Below are positions 1 to 8,515 of a DNA stretch of 64,000 nt, one piece after another. Made by a program: the position numbers and the translations under genes. Below the pieces are notes generated by a model. It ran no database searches and was not told the DNA's origin. It worked only from the letters and a program-made list of their open reading frames with translations. This DNA is from Verrucomicrobiia bacterium. GTDB taxonomy: Bacteria > Verrucomicrobiota > Verrucomicrobiia > Limisphaerales > JADLHS01. The stretch spans positions 1,095,360-1,159,359 of the forward strand of contig JAMLJH010000001.1 of NCBI GenBank assembly GCA_023953615.1. The letters run 5' to 3'. Numbering within the stretch: position 1 is the first letter of the stretch; each line of letters opens with the position of its first letter.

Positions 1-2
1 TG

Positions 3-896
3 GTGGATTTCGGGGCCGAGGAAAGTTTTGCCCGCGCCGCTCAACGCGTGCGGGAACACTACGGGCTGGACGTGACGGCCACAGCGGTGCGCCAGCACAC
101 CTTGGCGCACGGGGCGCGGATCAGCGCCTTGGCCGTCACGCCGCCCAAACGCGCGGTCCGCACGCTGGTCACGCAACTGGACGGCAGTCTGATTCCCATC
201 ATGGTGCCGCCCACCCACAGCGAAGATCGTCGCTGCGGCAAACAACTCATCTGGCGCGAAGCGCGTTTGTGTCTGGCTCGGCCCAAAGACTCGGCCACGC
301 CCTGCTACGGCGCCACCTTGGGCAGCGTGACGCTGGCTGGCGCGATGTGGCGGGCCACGGCCCAAGCCGCCGGGCTGGGCGCACGCACGCACGTCCATGG
401 GGTGGGCGACGGGGCGGCCTGGATTCTCACCCAGTTCCAGGAACAGTTCGGCGCGCAAGGTGATTACTTGTTGGACTTCTACCACGTGAGCGAATACCTC
501 GCGGCGGCCGCGACGGTGATTCACCCCAAAAATCCCGAACGCTGGCGCCGCCGCCAACAAAGCCGGTTGCTGGAAAACAAGGTGTCGGCCGTGCTGCGGG
601 CGTTGACTGCGCACCTCGAACCCGAAGGCGTGCCGACCGCGCCCGTGCGGGCGGCGTACCGCTACTTGAGCGAACGGCGGGCGCATCTGGACTATGCGGG
701 CGCACGGACGGCGGGACTGGAGATCGGCTCCGGCGAGATTGAAAGCGGCCATCGGCATGTGATTCAACAACGGCTCAAACTGGCGGGCAGTTGGTGGAAG
801 GAAACCAACGCCGAAGCCATGCTAGGCCTACGCGTGGCCCGCGCCAACCAACTCTGGTCGCGCTACTGGTCCACGCCAAAACTCGGCCTCAATTGA
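3..896 (+). CDS. ISKra4-like transposase, C-terminal part (5' end outside window)
   Basis: DDE transposase fragment of 297 residues, opening on a GTG at the very edge of the window, so the true start probably lies upstream. Candidate catalytic acids are D60 (in VTQLDGS), D136 (in HGVGDGA) and a Glu at 245-247 within the block IGSGEIESGHRHVIQQR. That block, followed by LKLAGSWWK and a LRVARANQLW tail, is what I recognise from ISKra4-family transposases. The frame is intact to its stop. The stop lies only about 20 bases before the possible start of the antiporter gene, so the IS right end must be very near or overlap that gene's 5' region. The left inverted repeat is outside the window and could not be matched. 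Family assignment is from memory of the motif block. Confidence 0.75.
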   Translation: MDFGAEESFARAAQRVREHYGLDVTATAVRQHTLAHGARISALAVTPPKRAVRTLVTQLDGSLIPIMVPPTHSEDRRCGKQLIWREARLCLARPKDSATPCYGATLGSVTLAGAMWRATAQAAGLGARTHVHGVGDGAAWILTQFQEQFGAQGDYLLDFYHVSEYLAAAATVIHPKNPERWRRRQQSRLLENKVSAVLRALTAHLEPEGVPTAPVRAAYRYLSERRAHLDYAGARTAGLEIGSGEIESGHRHVIQQRLKLAGSWWKETNAEAMLGLRVARANQLWSRYWSTPKLGLN

Positions 897-953
897 CCGT
901 CACTTCCAATCACACCCATGGCGGGAGGCGGGCTTGCGCCAACCCAATCTTTA

Positions 954-2987
954 ATGCATACAGATGCTTTTCTTCAGGACCTGGCGGTGGTGATGATCGT
1001 CGCGGGGCTGGTCACGATTGTTTTTCATCGCTTCAAACAGCCGGTGGTGTTGGGGTATATCGTAGCCGGGTTCATTATTGGCCCGCATACGCCACCCTTT
1101 CCGCTCATTTCAAGTGAAGAGAGCATCAATACCCTCGCGGAAATCGGTGTCATTCTGTTGATGTTTTCGCTCGGGCTGGAATTCAGCCTTCGCAAGCTCA
1201 AGACGGTCGGCGGAACGGCGGTCATTGCTGCATCGCTGGAAATCCTCGGGATGGGTTGGATCGGGTACGAGCTTGGCCGAATGTTCGGTTGGGGCAATAC
1301 GGACAGCATCTTTCTCGGCGCAATGCTTTCCATGTCCTCCACCACGGTCATCATCAAGGTGCTGACGGAGATGGGGCGCACCAAGGACAAGTTCGCCCAG
1401 TTGATCTTCGGCATCCTGATCATTGAAGACATCCTGGGCATCGCCATGATCGCGTTGCTTTCGGGCATTGCCATGACCGGAACGTTGAGTCTGGGCACAG
1501 TGGGAGTAACCCTTGGTAAGCTGGGAGTTTTCCTGATTGTGGTACTGGTCATTGGTTTGATCACCGTGCCGCGCGTGATGGGCTACGTTGCCAAATTCAA
1601 GAGCAATGAAATGCTGCTGGTTTCGGCCTTGGGACTTTGCTTTGGGGTTTCGCTGTTGGCGGCGAAACTTGGTTACAGCGTGGCTTTGGGAGCATTTGTC
1701 ATCGGCGCGGTCATTGCGGAGTCTCGTGAGATTCACCGGATTGAAACGCTGGTCGAACCGGTGCGGGACATGTTCAGCGCGGTATTCTTTGTGGCCATTG
1801 GGTTGTTGATTGATCCCCAGATGCTGGCCGCCCATTGGTTGCCGGTCGTGGCCATCACCATCGCGGTGATTTTTTGCAAAGTGATCGCCTGCAGCAGCGG
1901 CACCTTTCTTGGCGGCTACGACCGGGGAACTTCATTGCGCGTCGGCATGAGCGTGGCGCAAATTGGCGAATTCTCCTTCATCATCGCTTCGCTGGGCGTC
2001 ACGTTGGCGGTCACCAGCAAATTTCTGTATCCCATCGCCGTCGCGGTGTCCGTGGTGACCACGCTGCTGACGCCCTACCTGATCCGGAGCACGGATGGCG
2101 TGGTTAATTGGTTCGATCGCCTGGCACCCAAATCTTTGGTGAACACGCTGGAGCTGTACACCCGCTGGGTCGGGCAATTGGGCGGTCAACGCGAGTCCAG
2201 TCTGCCGAAGGCTCCGGTCCGTCAGTGGATCGGGCAGATGATCTTGAATGCCGCGCTCATTGCGGCGGTATTCATTGGCGCGGCTTACATCGGCCGGCGT
2301 CCGCCCGCCTGGGTGAGCGATTTGGAGCTGGGCGAAGATTGGCTTAAAGCCGCTCTTTGGTTGGTCGCCACGATTTTGTCACTGCCGATGCTCATCGTCA
2401 CGTGGCGCAAACTCCAGGCATTTGGTCTGTTTGTGGCCCAATTGAAGGTTGAGGAATCTGCCGCAGGCAAACGCACCACCGCCATTCGCGCCGTGGTTGC
2501 TCAAGTTATTCCGATTGCCGGGACGGTGATTTTGAGCGTGTATGTGCTCATGCTCAGTTCCACGTTGCTACCCAGTTTCAAAGCCCTGCTCGGGCTGTTG
2601 GTGTTGGCGGGTATCATCGGTTGGTTGTTGGGGCGCTCCCTCATCAAGGTTTACTCGAAAGCACAAGTCGCCTTGGAAGAAACTTTCGCGCATCCGCCTG
2701 CCCCCCGACATGAACCCGCTCCGGCGGCGGCATCCATATTTCGTGAAGCGGACCTGGACACGGTGGCCATTACCGCTGGTTGCCCGGCGGCGGGCAAACT
2801 CATTCGCGAACTCGAATTACGCACCTGCACCGGGGCGAGTATTGTCGGCATCGAACGCAGCGGCACCAATCTCATCAATCCCGGGCCGGATGAAGAACTG
2901 CAAGTCGGCGATCAAGTATTGCTCCTTGGCCTGCCGGCTCAAATCGCTGCCGCCAGGAACTATTTCCAAACGGCGAGGAAGACCTAG
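954..2987 (+). CDS. CPA2-family monovalent cation:proton antiporter with TrkA-C domain
   Basis: KefB/KefC-like inner-membrane antiporter exchanging K+ or Na+ for H+. Roughly 12 hydrophobic segments fill residues 5-390, with the family-typical opening QPVVLGYIVAGFIIGP, a LMFSLGLEFSLRKL segment and GEFSFIIASLG. Two or three extra membrane segments follow at about 435-585. A cytosolic TrkA-C-like domain ends the protein (about 600-670, with GDQVLLLG). I chose the ATG at 954 because family members begin close to the first helix; an in-frame ATG at 918 would add 12 residues and neither start has a well-spaced Shine-Dalgarno. There is no TrkA-N domain. It sits directly behind the transposase, so its native promoter may have been replaced. 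No partner subunit is nearby. Confidence 0.88.
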   Translation: MHTDAFLQDLAVVMIVAGLVTIVFHRFKQPVVLGYIVAGFIIGPHTPPFPLISSEESINTLAEIGVILLMFSLGLEFSLRKLKTVGGTAVIAASLEILGMGWIGYELGRMFGWGNTDSIFLGAMLSMSSTTVIIKVLTEMGRTKDKFAQLIFGILIIEDILGIAMIALLSGIAMTGTLSLGTVGVTLGKLGVFLIVVLVIGLITVPRVMGYVAKFKSNEMLLVSALGLCFGVSLLAAKLGYSVALGAFVIGAVIAESREIHRIETLVEPVRDMFSAVFFVAIGLLIDPQMLAAHWLPVVAITIAVIFCKVIACSSGTFLGGYDRGTSLRVGMSVAQIGEFSFIIASLGVTLAVTSKFLYPIAVAVSVVTTLLTPYLIRSTDGVVNWFDRLAPKSLVNTLELYTRWVGQLGGQRESSLPKAPVRQWIGQMILNAALIAAVFIGAAYIGRRPPAWVSDLELGEDWLKAALWLVATILSLPMLIVTWRKLQAFGLFVAQLKVEESAAGKRTTAIRAVVAQVIPIAGTVILSVYVLMLSSTLLPSFKALLGLLVLAGIIGWLLGRSLIKVYSKAQVALEETFAHPPAPRHEPAPAAASIFREADLDTVAITAGCPAAGKLIRELELRTCTGASIVGIERSGTNLINPGPDEELQVGDQVLLLGLPAQIAAARNYFQTARKT

Positions 2988-3162
2988 CCCGACCCGGGCG
3001 TTGCGGCCGGAATCGGAAGATTTCTACCTGGATAATTGGCGGCGGCAGATCCAGTTGCCACCAGGTTGCGGGCGTTGGTTTGAGGGTGGTTTGGATGAAG
3101 AAACACCTTTGCATCCGTAATAGTCGGGAGCGTATTTACCCGTCCGCCAAACGGTATGGATA

Positions 3163-3191
3163 TTGACATTATTTTGGGAGTTCAGTAGTCT
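3163..3191 (+). promoter_or_regulatory. Sigma-70-type promoter for the PEP-CTERM gene
   Basis: A perfect TTGACA (3163-3168), a 17-base spacer and TAGTCT (3186-3191) lie in the 286-base gap between the antiporter and the PEP-CTERM gene. The implied 5' UTR is about 75 bases, A-rich, with a GAGGCGGAG tract some 25 bases before the ATG. The rest of the gap (2988-3162) shows nothing recognisable. Confidence 0.5.
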
Positions 3192-3273
3192 TTCCGTCAA
3201 GTCAGAGTAAAAAGAAAATTCTAAAACTAGCCTCAGAACGAGGCGGAGAAAACCCAAAGCTAAAAAACTATTT

Positions 3274-4047
3274 ATGAAAAAGATCAACTTCATGTTCGGT
3301 GGCGTTGCCACCGGTATGGTGGCTTGCGCGTTACTGTGCGCGCCGCGCGCCGCCTCAGCAGCGGAGACGGTATATTATATCGACAGCGCGTTGAGCAGCA
3401 TCACCCTCTCAGGACAGGCCTTTGGTTTGAATTTCTCGCCATTGGCCGCAGGTGGCGATGTGGCATTTCTCAGTGGCACGATCAAAGCCGACCTGAATGG
3501 CGGCGTGCTGACCTTTAGTGGCGGTAGCAGTATCGTCGCCTCGCTGAATCCAGCCGCGCCGTTCACCTGGCCGCCCGATAGCGCGGTCAATGGAGTCCAA
3601 AATTATGGAATGCTCGGGCAGGGGACGGTGCCCGGTTATGGTTTTGCACAGATCTCTGGTATTTATCGCGACATCATACTCGACATCAACAGCGGTACGG
3701 CGCAAGACGGAGCGGCGCCTTCGGGAATGGCATTGGGATTTGATTCTGGAGCGCTGGATTACAGCATTTTGATCAACAGCAACCCGTTCCAGGTCAACCA
3801 AACCTCATCGCCTTTGAATGATGGCAACAACGCGGCGAACACCACGGCATCGTTGGTGTCGCTGAATGGTACGGGGCTTTATGGCGATACTTTGTATCTG
3901 CCGATCTCAATGACCACCGAAGGCTCTAATCGGGGTGAAGTTTGGACTGGCGTGATTGTAGCCACCGTGCCTGAACCCTCGACGCTGGCGTTGGTGGGAG
4001 TAGGTATCGTGGGCTTGTTGACGATGCGAGGTCGTCGCAGCCACTAA
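3274..4047 (+). CDS. PEP-CTERM sorting-domain secreted protein
   Basis: A 257-residue exported protein. It has an N-terminal signal peptide (MKK start, hydrophobic core to about residue 25, cleavage near ASA-AE) and a C-terminal PEP-CTERM signal: VPEPSTLALVG, a hydrophobic stretch, then the basic tail RGRRSH. In known systems this tail is recognised by an exosortase (EpsH/XrtA) and the protein is released to the surface or extracellular matrix. The 230-residue middle is low in Cys, rich in Ser/Gly/Asn and probably beta-rich; I recognise no catalytic domain. It has its own predicted promoter and a strong terminator, so it is monocistronic. No exosortase gene lies in this window. Confidence 0.85.
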   Translation: MKKINFMFGGVATGMVACALLCAPRAASAAETVYYIDSALSSITLSGQAFGLNFSPLAAGGDVAFLSGTIKADLNGGVLTFSGGSSIVASLNPAAPFTWPPDSAVNGVQNYGMLGQGTVPGYGFAQISGIYRDIILDINSGTAQDGAAPSGMALGFDSGALDYSILINSNPFQVNQTSSPLNDGNNAANTTASLVSLNGTGLYGDTLYLPISMTTEGSNRGEVWTGVIVATVPEPSTLALVGVGIVGLLTMRGRRSH

Positions 4048-4083
4048 TTGTGGCGAACAAGCTCCAGTGTATTTCTGCGGAAG

Positions 4084-4109
4084 GCCGCTTCAGTTAAGAA
4101 GCGGCTTTT
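4084..4109 (+). terminator. Rho-independent terminator after the PEP-CTERM gene
   Basis: A perfect 8-bp stem, GCCGCTTC (4084-4091) with GAAGCGGC (4098-4105), and a 6-base loop, followed by TTTT. Confidence 0.8.
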
Positions 4110-4188
4110 CGTCATAGGCCGAGTGAGGAATGCTGGTGCGGCGGGTGAACCCATATCAAAACCACTGTAACTGACTGAAAAAAGCGTT

Positions 4189-6360
4189 ATGAAATCTATC
4201 TTGAACTCTTACCGGTCCCATCCTTGGACCAAGCGGCAGCGACTATCATCGTTGCTGGTGGTTGCCGTCGGCTTGCTGTTTGCCAGCCCGCTGGGCGCGC
4301 AGGTTTATTACGACTTCGACAACGGAACGGATACCGGCTGGATGAAATCCACGGAGCATCCAGCCACGATCACTTTTCCCGCTGACAGCCTGGGCGGGAA
4401 GGCCTACCGGTTGCAAGGGACGCCGATGACGTCTGGAGACGATCCGAGTGCGCGGGTATTTGCATTTTTCACCAATCGGTTTTACACCAATTTTTACGCG
4501 GCCGTGGATGTGGTGGCGTGGGATACCAGCCAGGACAGCGACTTGGTTATCGGACTGATCGCCCGCGTGAATGGCAACGACGTGCTTCCCAATACCAGTT
4601 TCCAATATTCTACTGACCCGCTGCAGCCGGATGCGCCGAACGGCATCACTTTCAACGTCCGTTTGCACGATTACCGGAGTTACACCGGCCCGGACAACAC
4701 CGGCCCGTTGGGACATGCGGACCAAATGAGCATTTGGAACATCAATTATGATATTTATCAAAGCCGCTCGAGCCTGGGAGTGCCAGTGACCGTGACGCAA
4801 TCACGCTTCCGCTGGGTGGCCGGTCACGCCTACCGGCTGGTGCTGACCAGCACCAACGCCTTGGATGCCGATCCCGCCACTTACACCGCCAGTATTTATG
4901 ACGTCAATGATCTAACCACCCCCTTGCTGAGCATGACGGGCGATACATCCTATCAATACAATGGCGGCTATTTGCTGACTCCGCGTTACGGTTACGTCGG
5001 AGTGTTTGCCTACAAATTGAGCGCCGGAGACTACATTCCCGACGTGGATGTCACCTTCGACAACTTTTATGTCGGAGAAACCGCACCCGCCACCGCCGTC
5101 GTTGCTCCGGCGATTGCTCATGGCAAACCGGGAGCGCCTCAAGTCATCAACCGCACTCCAGCTTCCTTCAAAAATTTTCATCCGGCGGCCAGTGGAATTG
5201 CTTTCAACGCGACGACACTTACCACCACGAACAATATCAAGACGGACGCCATCAAACTGTATTTGAATGGCGTGGATGTTTCGAGTGGGTTGGTGGTTAC
5301 CGGACCGGCGACCAATGCCAGCGTTTCCTTTGCGGGACTGGCGCCGAATGTGGTTTACGACGCGCGAATTATCGTGGAAGACGTTTTGGGCCGACGCACA
5401 ACCAACGAATGGACCTTTGACACATTTTCGGACGCTTACCTGGCGAGCGCCTCGGTGAAGGTCATTGAGTCGGAAGACTATGACTTCAACTATGGTTCCT
5501 ACCTAAATGATCCGCCGGCTTCGGGGTATTATGATTACGATCCGATCTACGATATAGGTACTGTGATCAATGCCGAGGTGGGTTATGTGGATCAATTTGG
5601 CGGGCCTGGCGAGGATTTCTTCGATACGGATGGCGGACCGAAAAGCCTAAACAGCCAGTATCGGCATTATGATCCTGTTGGCACGCAACAAGGTAATCTC
5701 GGGGATTATTTTTACGGCGACATCAATGAAGTCAATGGTCCGCTCGGCTATGGAGTTTCGCGAAGATACGATACTCAACGGAGCAAATACGCCAATCTGA
5801 ATCCGACGCTCCAGGAATACGTGGTCACCCGCGTCCGCGGTGGGGAATGGTTGAACTACACGCGTCAGTTCGATGGCAGCAAATACTACAACGTATATCT
5901 GCGGGCGGCGGCAGGTTTGGCGATGCCGGTGCGCCTGGATCAAATCACGACGGGGCCGACGACCAACGCCTTGGGACAATTCCAGACGCCCAGCACGTTC
6001 TTCAATTTCAATTATCGCTACACCCCACTCACCCAACCGGGAGGAGAATTGGCCACCATCAACCTTGAGGCCGTGAATACATTGCGGGCCACCATTGCCG
6101 CTCCCAACAATAGCGCGTATCAGGACGGTTTTGCGATGAACTACATGGTCTTCGTGCCGGCCGTGCCGCAGGTCTATTCGGCCACCACGGCGAACGGGAC
6201 TTACACTCCGGAATTGAATGTCCTGGTGGATTCGAGCGCCAAGCGCATCGTCGTTCCGCAAAACGGAGCGACGCGCTTCTACCGTCTTGGCTGGCATCAG
6301 GCACTCACCATCAACAGCGCGCAGCTTTCGGGTGGCAACGTCGTGCTGACTTACGAGTGA
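4189..6360 (+). CDS. Large secreted protein with CBM6-like C-terminal region
   Basis: A 723-residue exported protein with a Sec signal peptide of about 37 residues (basic start, hydrophobic LLVVAVGLLFASPLGA). Residues about 40-300 form a LamG/jelly-roll-like region opening YYDFDNGTD and ending VDVTFDNFYVG. A fibronectin/Ig-like linker (about 305-415) follows. The last 250 residues contain GGEWLNYTRQF and YNVYLRAA, which resemble carbohydrate-binding module 6. No hydrolase active site is evident. Together with the GH43 gene just downstream it suggests binding of plant or algal polysaccharide, perhaps arabinan; that link is inference from context. It ends without a PEP-CTERM tail. The family is not certain. 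Confidence 0.75.
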   Translation: MKSILNSYRSHPWTKRQRLSSLLVVAVGLLFASPLGAQVYYDFDNGTDTGWMKSTEHPATITFPADSLGGKAYRLQGTPMTSGDDPSARVFAFFTNRFYTNFYAAVDVVAWDTSQDSDLVIGLIARVNGNDVLPNTSFQYSTDPLQPDAPNGITFNVRLHDYRSYTGPDNTGPLGHADQMSIWNINYDIYQSRSSLGVPVTVTQSRFRWVAGHAYRLVLTSTNALDADPATYTASIYDVNDLTTPLLSMTGDTSYQYNGGYLLTPRYGYVGVFAYKLSAGDYIPDVDVTFDNFYVGETAPATAVVAPAIAHGKPGAPQVINRTPASFKNFHPAASGIAFNATTLTTTNNIKTDAIKLYLNGVDVSSGLVVTGPATNASVSFAGLAPNVVYDARIIVEDVLGRRTTNEWTFDTFSDAYLASASVKVIESEDYDFNYGSYLNDPPASGYYDYDPIYDIGTVINAEVGYVDQFGGPGEDFFDTDGGPKSLNSQYRHYDPVGTQQGNLGDYFYGDINEVNGPLGYGVSRRYDTQRSKYANLNPTLQEYVVTRVRGGEWLNYTRQFDGSKYYNVYLRAAAGLAMPVRLDQITTGPTTNALGQFQTPSTFFNFNYRYTPLTQPGGELATINLEAVNTLRATIAAPNNSAYQDGFAMNYMVFVPAVPQVYSATTANGTYTPELNVLVDSSAKRIVVPQNGATRFYRLGWHQALTINSAQLSGGNVVLTYE

Positions 6361-6476
6361 GCGCGGCGTCGGTACCATAACCACGCGCATCTCGAAGTCG
6401 CCCGGAACGGTTCCGTGGCGAAGCAAAGGTCGTCTGGGCCTTGAACTGTTATGCAGTTCAAGGCAAACTGCCGCGT

Positions 6477-7571
6477 ATGAAATTTCAATGCTGTGGGCCG
6501 TCGCGCTGGTCCTGGCCCGCCAAGGCCATTTTGTTCGGAGCGTTGACCGTTGGGGTTACGTTCTCCGCGCCATCCCAACTCAGCGGTGTCCGGCTGATCT
6601 ACCCAGCCAAGTCGCTCGAGGAGTCGGCTAGTCGGGGGATTGTGACGCGCGATCCTTCCACCATCGTCAAGTGCCAGGACGAGTATTGGGTCTTTTACAC
6701 CGGTCGAGGCGTCCCCTCATTTCGATCCAAGGATTTGGAAACCTGGACGCCGGGGCCGCCCGTTTTCAAACAAGCCCCCGATTGGATTGCGCAGGTGGTG
6801 CCGGAGAACCGTCAACTCATCTATTGGGCGCCCGACATCATCAAGCTGGGTGACCGTTACCTGCTTTACTATTCGGCATCCACGTTTGGCAAAATGACTT
6901 CGGCCATTGGACTGGCCAGCAATCCCACCTTGAATCCTGATGATCCCGCGTATCACTGGACGGATCACGGTTGGGTGGTGCGCACGCGCGAAGGTCAGGC
7001 CGGAGCGCAATACAACGCGATTGATCCCGCCATTTTTCAAGATACGGACGGAAGCTTGTGGATGGTCTTTGGCTCGTACTGGAGCGGCATCAAACTGGTG
7101 CAGCTCAATCCGCAAACCGGTTTGCGCCTGGCGCCGGACTCCGAGTTGTATCCGCTCGCCTACAATGAATCCATCGAAGCCGCCTTTCTGTGCCGGCACG
7201 ACGACTTTTATTACCTGTTCGTAAACTGGGGCTCGTGTTGCCAGGGACCCAAGAGCACTTACAACATTCGCATTGGCCGGAGCAAAACCATCACCGGGCC
7301 GTATCTCGATAAGGCCGGGGTGGATTTGCTCCACAACGGCGGCAGTATATTTCTGGCCACCACCAACGGACCGCTCATCGGCCCCGGTCACGCCAGCCTG
7401 TTGGAGGCGTCAGGGCGCACCTGGTTTACCTCGGATTTCGAGGGCAACCTGCTGATGGAAGGCAAAGCCACGCTCGCGATCATGCCGTTGCGCTGGAATG
7501 CCGATGGTTGGCCCGAGGCGACCGTCTTGGATGCGCAGAATCACGCGGCGGCCAAGCCCGAGGAGAAATAG
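6477..7571 (+). CDS. GH43 family glycoside hydrolase (arabinan endo-1,5-alpha-L-arabinosidase-like)
   Basis: Secreted five-bladed beta-propeller hydrolase. GH43 landmarks are all visible in order: the catalytic-base region TRDPSTIV, YWAPDI, the transition-state Asp in NAIDPAIF, and the proton-donor Glu in NESIEAAFL. The DGSLWMVFGSYWSGI block and GPGHAS near the end are those of GH43 arabinanases. The ATG at 6477 gives a basic N-terminus followed by a hydrophobic segment that serves as signal sequence; a TTG at 6441 would add 12 residues. It lies 116 bases after the CBM6-like secreted protein and is probably functionally linked to it. Exact substrate (arabinan, xylan or other) cannot be read from the sequence. 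Confidence 0.87.
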   Translation: MKFQCCGPSRWSWPAKAILFGALTVGVTFSAPSQLSGVRLIYPAKSLEESASRGIVTRDPSTIVKCQDEYWVFYTGRGVPSFRSKDLETWTPGPPVFKQAPDWIAQVVPENRQLIYWAPDIIKLGDRYLLYYSASTFGKMTSAIGLASNPTLNPDDPAYHWTDHGWVVRTREGQAGAQYNAIDPAIFQDTDGSLWMVFGSYWSGIKLVQLNPQTGLRLAPDSELYPLAYNESIEAAFLCRHDDFYYLFVNWGSCCQGPKSTYNIRIGRSKTITGPYLDKAGVDLLHNGGSIFLATTNGPLIGPGHASLLEASGRTWFTSDFEGNLLMEGKATLAIMPLRWNADGWPEATVLDAQNHAAAKPEEK

Positions 7572-7640
7572 ACGTTTTCGCCGTCGGATATTCCGCACCC
7601 AAAGACTACGAACGAGAGCGCCGTCTCGCGCTCGCCGGTT

Positions 7641-8369
7641 TCAAGCTGGTTTCTGGGCGGCCAACACTTCCTGTTCTGCGGCCACGAGAGCGTCGTACAT
7701 CGCGGCGGCATCGGGAGCGTTGCGTAATTGGGTCAGGACCTCCGTTTTGACCGCGACCATGCACAGGCGCGCCAACGTATGCAGATGCAGTCGGTCGTCC
7801 TGGCAGCAGAGCAGGAAGAACAGATCCGTCGGCTCATCATCCGGTGCGCCGAAATAAATGGCGCGGACGAGTCGGCCAATGACGAGGAATGAGGTTTCAA
7901 ACAGATACGGTTCCTGGACGCGCAAATGCGGCACGGCAAAACCGCCCGGCATGCCCGTGGAGCATAAATCTTCCCGCGCCTCCAGACTGCCGCGCAGCAG
8001 TTTGGGATCGTTTAACTTGCCGGTCTGGTCGGCCAGGGTGACGAGATCATGCAGCACCGCGGGTTTGGTGCGGGATTTCAGATGAGGCTCAATGATTCCG
8101 GCGGTGAGCATTTCCGGCAGGATCGCTTCATGAGCCAGAAGTTTGCTGGCGCGACGGCTGGACTTTTCATGATACGCCACCAGGCGATCGCTGGAAAATC
8201 CCATGATTCGTTGTGAAGCCCACTCGTCAATTTCGCCCTTGCGGAAGATGAGCCGGTCGCCGCGTTTCTCGAACGGGATCACGCGATCCTTGACGCGCTG
8301 CTCCACTTCGGCCGGCGTAAAATTCAAGTACTCCGCCACCGCTTCCAGGTTGAGGATTTGAAATGACAT
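7641..8369 (-). CDS. DNA-binding HTH protein fused to PTS EIIA(Ntr)-like domain
   Basis: A 242-residue two-domain protein. Residues 1-55 read as an excisionase-type helix-turn-helix (AVAEYLNFTPAEVEQRV ... RKGEIDEWASQ). Residues about 80-240 match the PtsN/EIIA mannitol-fructose class, with the phospho-acceptor His at 148 in GGFAVPHLR. This suggests a regulator responding to phosphorelay state rather than a sugar-translocating enzyme. I chose the ATG at 8369, which has a GGGG tract about 9 bases upstream; the open frame extends further but without a family-like N-terminus. No HPr or EI gene is nearby; the only other PTS gene in the window is an EIIC at 21.1-22.4 kb. Confidence 0.8.
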   Translation of the reverse strand: MSFQILNLEAVAEYLNFTPAEVEQRVKDRVIPFEKRGDRLIFRKGEIDEWASQRIMGFSSDRLVAYHEKSSRRASKLLAHEAILPEMLTAGIIEPHLKSRTKPAVLHDLVTLADQTGKLNDPKLLRGSLEAREDLCSTGMPGGFAVPHLRVQEPYLFETSFLVIGRLVRAIYFGAPDDEPTDLFFLLCCQDDRLHLHTLARLCMVAVKTEVLTQLRNAPDAAAMYDALVAAEQEVLAAQKPA

Positions 8370-8515
8370 AAATGAAAACCCCTGCAGCATCACTGCACTG
8401 CGTCGGCAGTTTAGACCGAATTGAGCCGGATAACAACTACGGCCCCCATCGCCGGGTTTCAGCAGTCGCAACGGCCTTTCGCGGAATGACGCGCGTGGCT
8501 TGCCTGGGGGTCGGA

